From Candidatus Gastranaerophilales bacterium (GTDB taxonomy: Bacteria > Cyanobacteriota > Vampirovibrionia > Gastranaerophilales > Gastranaerophilaceae): a stretch of 6,789 nucleotides of DNA. Below, one piece after another: positions 4,958 through 6,789 of the stretch (positions are counted from its first letter, which is position 1; every line of letters begins with the position of its first letter). A program made the translations under genes and the position numbers. The stretch covers positions 1 through 6,789 of the forward strand of contig CANQOM010000089.1 in the NCBI GenBank assembly GCA_947625445.1, in the 5' to 3' direction. The notes below the pieces were generated by a model. The model saw only the letters and a list, made by a program, of their open reading frames with translations. It was not told where the DNA came from and searched no databases.

Positions 4958-5995
4958 ATGGTAGATAAAAAAGAACAATGGAATGAAAAAGAGTATTCTT
5001 CGGAAGATATGGATGAAGAACAATTTGAATATGATGATTCATCGGAAGAAGAAGCTGCTGAAGAAGATGATTCTTCTGATGAAGAATACGAAGATTATGC
5101 GGATGATGATTTTAAGCCAAAAAGTTCAGGTGCTTCAGGCTTGTTTAAAATAATTATTCTTCTTGCGGTAATTGGTGTAATTGCCTTTTTTGGTTTTACA
5201 CAATATCAAAAAATGAATAGTAATAATTCTGATAATGCTTCAAGTAATATTGCAAATAATGAACAAGTAGTTAACGAAGAAAATGCGACAGGTTCAAGTG
5301 AAGAAGTTGCCGAAAATTTCTTTAAAGAAGCAGGCGGCGATAATGAAAATATGATGAGCGTTAATTTTAATAATGAAGGCAATACAAATGTTACATCAGA
5401 AAATTCCGAAAATTCTGAAGGCGGTTCAGTAGCTACTGTGTCAGAAGCAAATACAGGAGAAGGTGCCTCTCAAAATGATTTATTTGGGGAACAAAATAAT
5501 ACTCAGCAAACAAATGTTAAAAATGAACAAACAGAAAATAAAAATCAAATAGTTGTTTCATATAACGGATCTTCAAGGTTGAATCCGTTTAAACCGTTTG
5601 AAATAGCTTTTGAACAGAAGAAAATGGAAGAAGCTAAAGAAGAAGCTGAAACTCTTGCCAATATTCCGTTTGAAATTATAGAACCACCTACAACTTCAGT
5701 ACCTGATGAACATATTACATCTTTATTGGGTACTCAAATTTCCGGTATATTGTATGATGATGAAAGCCCTTCTGCAATTGTAAATATAAACGGTCAAGAC
5801 CAATTTGTTAAAGTTGGTGATACGATTTCCGGATATAAAATACAAAGTATATCAAAGGATAAAGTTCAAATAGCATACGGAAATAATAGTTATGTTGCTT
5901 CTGTAGGTGAATTGTTCACAAAAGGAAAACTGGAAGAAAGTGCGTCTGTTGATAACCTACAGAATAAATTTGCAGGAAGATATAAGAAAAAGTAA
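4958..5995 (+). CDS. PilP/GspC-like inner-membrane protein of a type IV pilus or type II secretion system
   Basis: This 345-residue protein probably links the inner-membrane platform to the secretin encoded next. Residues 1-52 are strongly acidic (runs of Asp, Glu and Ser) and should lie in the cytoplasm. One transmembrane helix spans about 62-80 (LFKIIILLAVIGVIAFFGF). Residues 86-200 form an Asn/Ser/Glu-rich linker, followed by RLNPFKPF (207-214) and a coiled, charged segment (215-232). The C-terminal domain (about 253-319: LLGTQISGILY, AIVNINGQ, VKVGDTISGYKI, a final beta strand to GELF) matches the homology region shared by PilP and GspC. Classical PilP is a lipoprotein, but here there is no lipobox; the topology is GspC-like. 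A GTG at 4949 could add three residues; I prefer the ATG because AGAGTGAGAG precedes it as a Shine-Dalgarno. The fold is fairly sure, the exact system less so. Confidence 0.75.
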   Translation: MVDKKEQWNEKEYSSEDMDEEQFEYDDSSEEEAAEEDDSSDEEYEDYADDDFKPKSSGASGLFKIIILLAVIGVIAFFGFTQYQKMNSNNSDNASSNIANNEQVVNEENATGSSEEVAENFFKEAGGDNENMMSVNFNNEGNTNVTSENSENSEGGSVATVSEANTGEGASQNDLFGEQNNTQQTNVKNEQTENKNQIVVSYNGSSRLNPFKPFEIAFEQKKMEEAKEEAETLANIPFEIIEPPTTSVPDEHITSLLGTQISGILYDDESPSAIVNINGQDQFVKVGDTISGYKIQSISKDKVQIAYGNNSYVASVGELFTKGKLEESASVDNLQNKFAGRYKKK

Positions 5996-5997
5996 TA

Positions 5998-6003
5998 GAG
6001 GAG
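5998..6003 (+). promoter_or_regulatory. Ribosome-binding site of the secretin gene
   Basis: GAGGAG lies immediately after the TAA of the pilP-like gene. It is 13 nt from the ATG at 6017, longer than usual, but no closer in-frame ATG, GTG or TTG exists, so this start is favoured. Confidence 0.6.
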
Positions 6004-6016
6004 TTAAATATATATT

Positions 6017-6789
6017 ATGAAAAGAAGTTTTAAAACCATATCAAAGCTTTTGGTAGTCACAGGATGTGTGTCAGTACTTGCGTATAATATAGCAAATGCG
6101 GCTCCTCTTGTTTATGATGTTGATGAATCAACACCTGAAGTAAGAACCAATTATACAACGCCTAATAAAATTAAGTTGGAAGGTGATGTTGAATTTAATG
6201 ATCATGGACAAAAAATCAGTTTAAGTTTAAGGGATACCGATGTTCAACAAGTTTTAAGAATGTTTGCTGATAAAGCGGGTTTAAATATTGTTTTCCATGA
6301 TTCAGCAAAAGGAAATGTTACTTTAGACCTTGTTGATGTATCTTTATCTGACGCATTTAAAATGGTTTTGAAAATGACTAATCTGATTTATACCATAAAA
6401 GACAAAACAATAATGGTTGCAGCAGCCGATCAAGCATCAAGCATTAATATGTCAAAAGATAATGTAAATGTTCTTCCTGTTAAGTATGTAGATGCTGCAT
6501 ATATTGCTAATTTCTTAAATACAAATATATTTTCAATGAATAATCCGGGTTTGTCATATGGCCCTATTGTTACAACAAATGCAGAAACAAATGAATTATT
6601 AGTATTTGGCAGCGATGCGGATTATCAAATGGCAAAAAAAATAGTGGACAGATTTGATAAAAAACCTATAATGACAACATATAGAGTAAACCACACAACA
6701 CCATATGAAATGGCAAAAATGATATGTGAAACCCTGTTCCAATTACCTGGCGGTTCTTCAGGGGGTGGTAATTCAGGTTCTTCTATGAA
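6017..6789 (+). CDS. pilQ: PilQ-like secretin, N-terminal part (cut by window edge)
   Basis: Secretins form the outer-membrane ring through which type IV pili or secreted proteins pass. The visible 257 codons begin with a signal peptide: a KR-rich start, a hydrophobic core at 11-26, and a likely cleavage after ANA (26-28). After a linker comes the STN/N0 domain, about residues 65-135 (ISLSLRDTDVQQVLRMFADK, AGLNIVF, GNVTLDL, ending IMVA). The first secretin N-domain (NolW type) follows at about 150-217 (VLPVKYVDAAYIANFL, then TTNAETNELLVFG and a KKIVDRFDKKP helix). A second N-domain begins near 220 (TTYRVNHTTPYEMAKMI), interrupted by a Gly/Ser-rich loop at 245-256. The beta-barrel domain is outside the window. 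No AMIN domain precedes STN. The pattern is closer to PilQ than to GspD. It starts 21 nt after the pilP-like stop and should be cotranscribed. Confidence 0.88.
   Translation, partial: MKRSFKTISKLLVVTGCVSVLAYNIANAAPLVYDVDESTPEVRTNYTTPNKIKLEGDVEFNDHGQKISLSLRDTDVQQVLRMFADKAGLNIVFHDSAKGNVTLDLVDVSLSDAFKMVLKMTNLIYTIKDKTIMVAAADQASSINMSKDNVNVLPVKYVDAAYIANFLNTNIFSMNNPGLSYGPIVTTNAETNELLVFGSDADYQMAKKIVDRFDKKPIMTTYRVNHTTPYEMAKMICETLFQLPGGSSGGGNSGSSM

Noticed and set aside
4854..5042. Minus-strand open frame of 62 codons
   Set aside because: It spans the promoter and the acidic N-terminus of the pilP-like gene and shows no protein features of its own.

Overview
The window is AT-rich, bacterial and chromosomal. 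It carries a KdsC-type sugar-acid phosphatase, a PilQ-like secretin behind a PilP/GspC-like inner-membrane protein, and an S16 gene that is not linked to rimM-trmD. Together these point to a diderm (Gram-negative-type) bacterium. A non-photosynthetic relative of the Cyanobacteria (Melainabacteria/Gastranaerophilales type) would fit the composition and gene style, but I infer this from general resemblance and cannot prove it from the sequence.

Layout. Positions 1-2833, minus strand: a compact three-gene transcription unit in the order kdsC-like phosphatase, 14-repeat TPR protein, aspartate kinase (lysC, running off the left edge). A 4-bp ATGA overlap and a 4-bp gap join the genes. Positions 2834-3042: a divergent intergenic region with a TATAAT box for the minus-strand operon and the rpsP leader. 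Positions 3043-3466, plus strand: rpsP (ribosomal protein S16) with a charged C-terminal tail, closed by a strong intrinsic terminator. Positions 3483-4025: mntP, a manganese exporter, with no visible Shine-Dalgarno and no room for a riboswitch. Positions 4026-4515: a roughly 490-bp gene-free stretch filled with repeats. It holds two direct copies of a 30-bp palindromic interspersed repeat on either side of a 156-bp imperfect inverted repeat that resembles a MITE or a large hairpin. Positions 4516-4737: a promoter followed by tRNA-Gly(UCC) and tRNA-Cys(GCA). Positions 4798-4864: an inverted repeat next to a near-consensus promoter. Positions 4958-6789: a PilP/GspC-like protein and a PilQ-like secretin, the latter running off the right edge.

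How the genes work together. The last two genes should make the inner-membrane connector and the outer-membrane pore of a type IV pilus or type II secretion-like machine. The kdsC-like gene most likely serves LPS-core or other acidic-sugar synthesis, and lysC starts the aspartate-family amino acid pathway. Their tight linkage through an uncharacterised TPR protein has no obvious metabolic logic. I found no CRISPR array, no transposase gene and no clear new system. The most interesting unexplained structure is the repeat block at 4156-4432, followed by the unusual architecture of the PilP/GspC-like protein.
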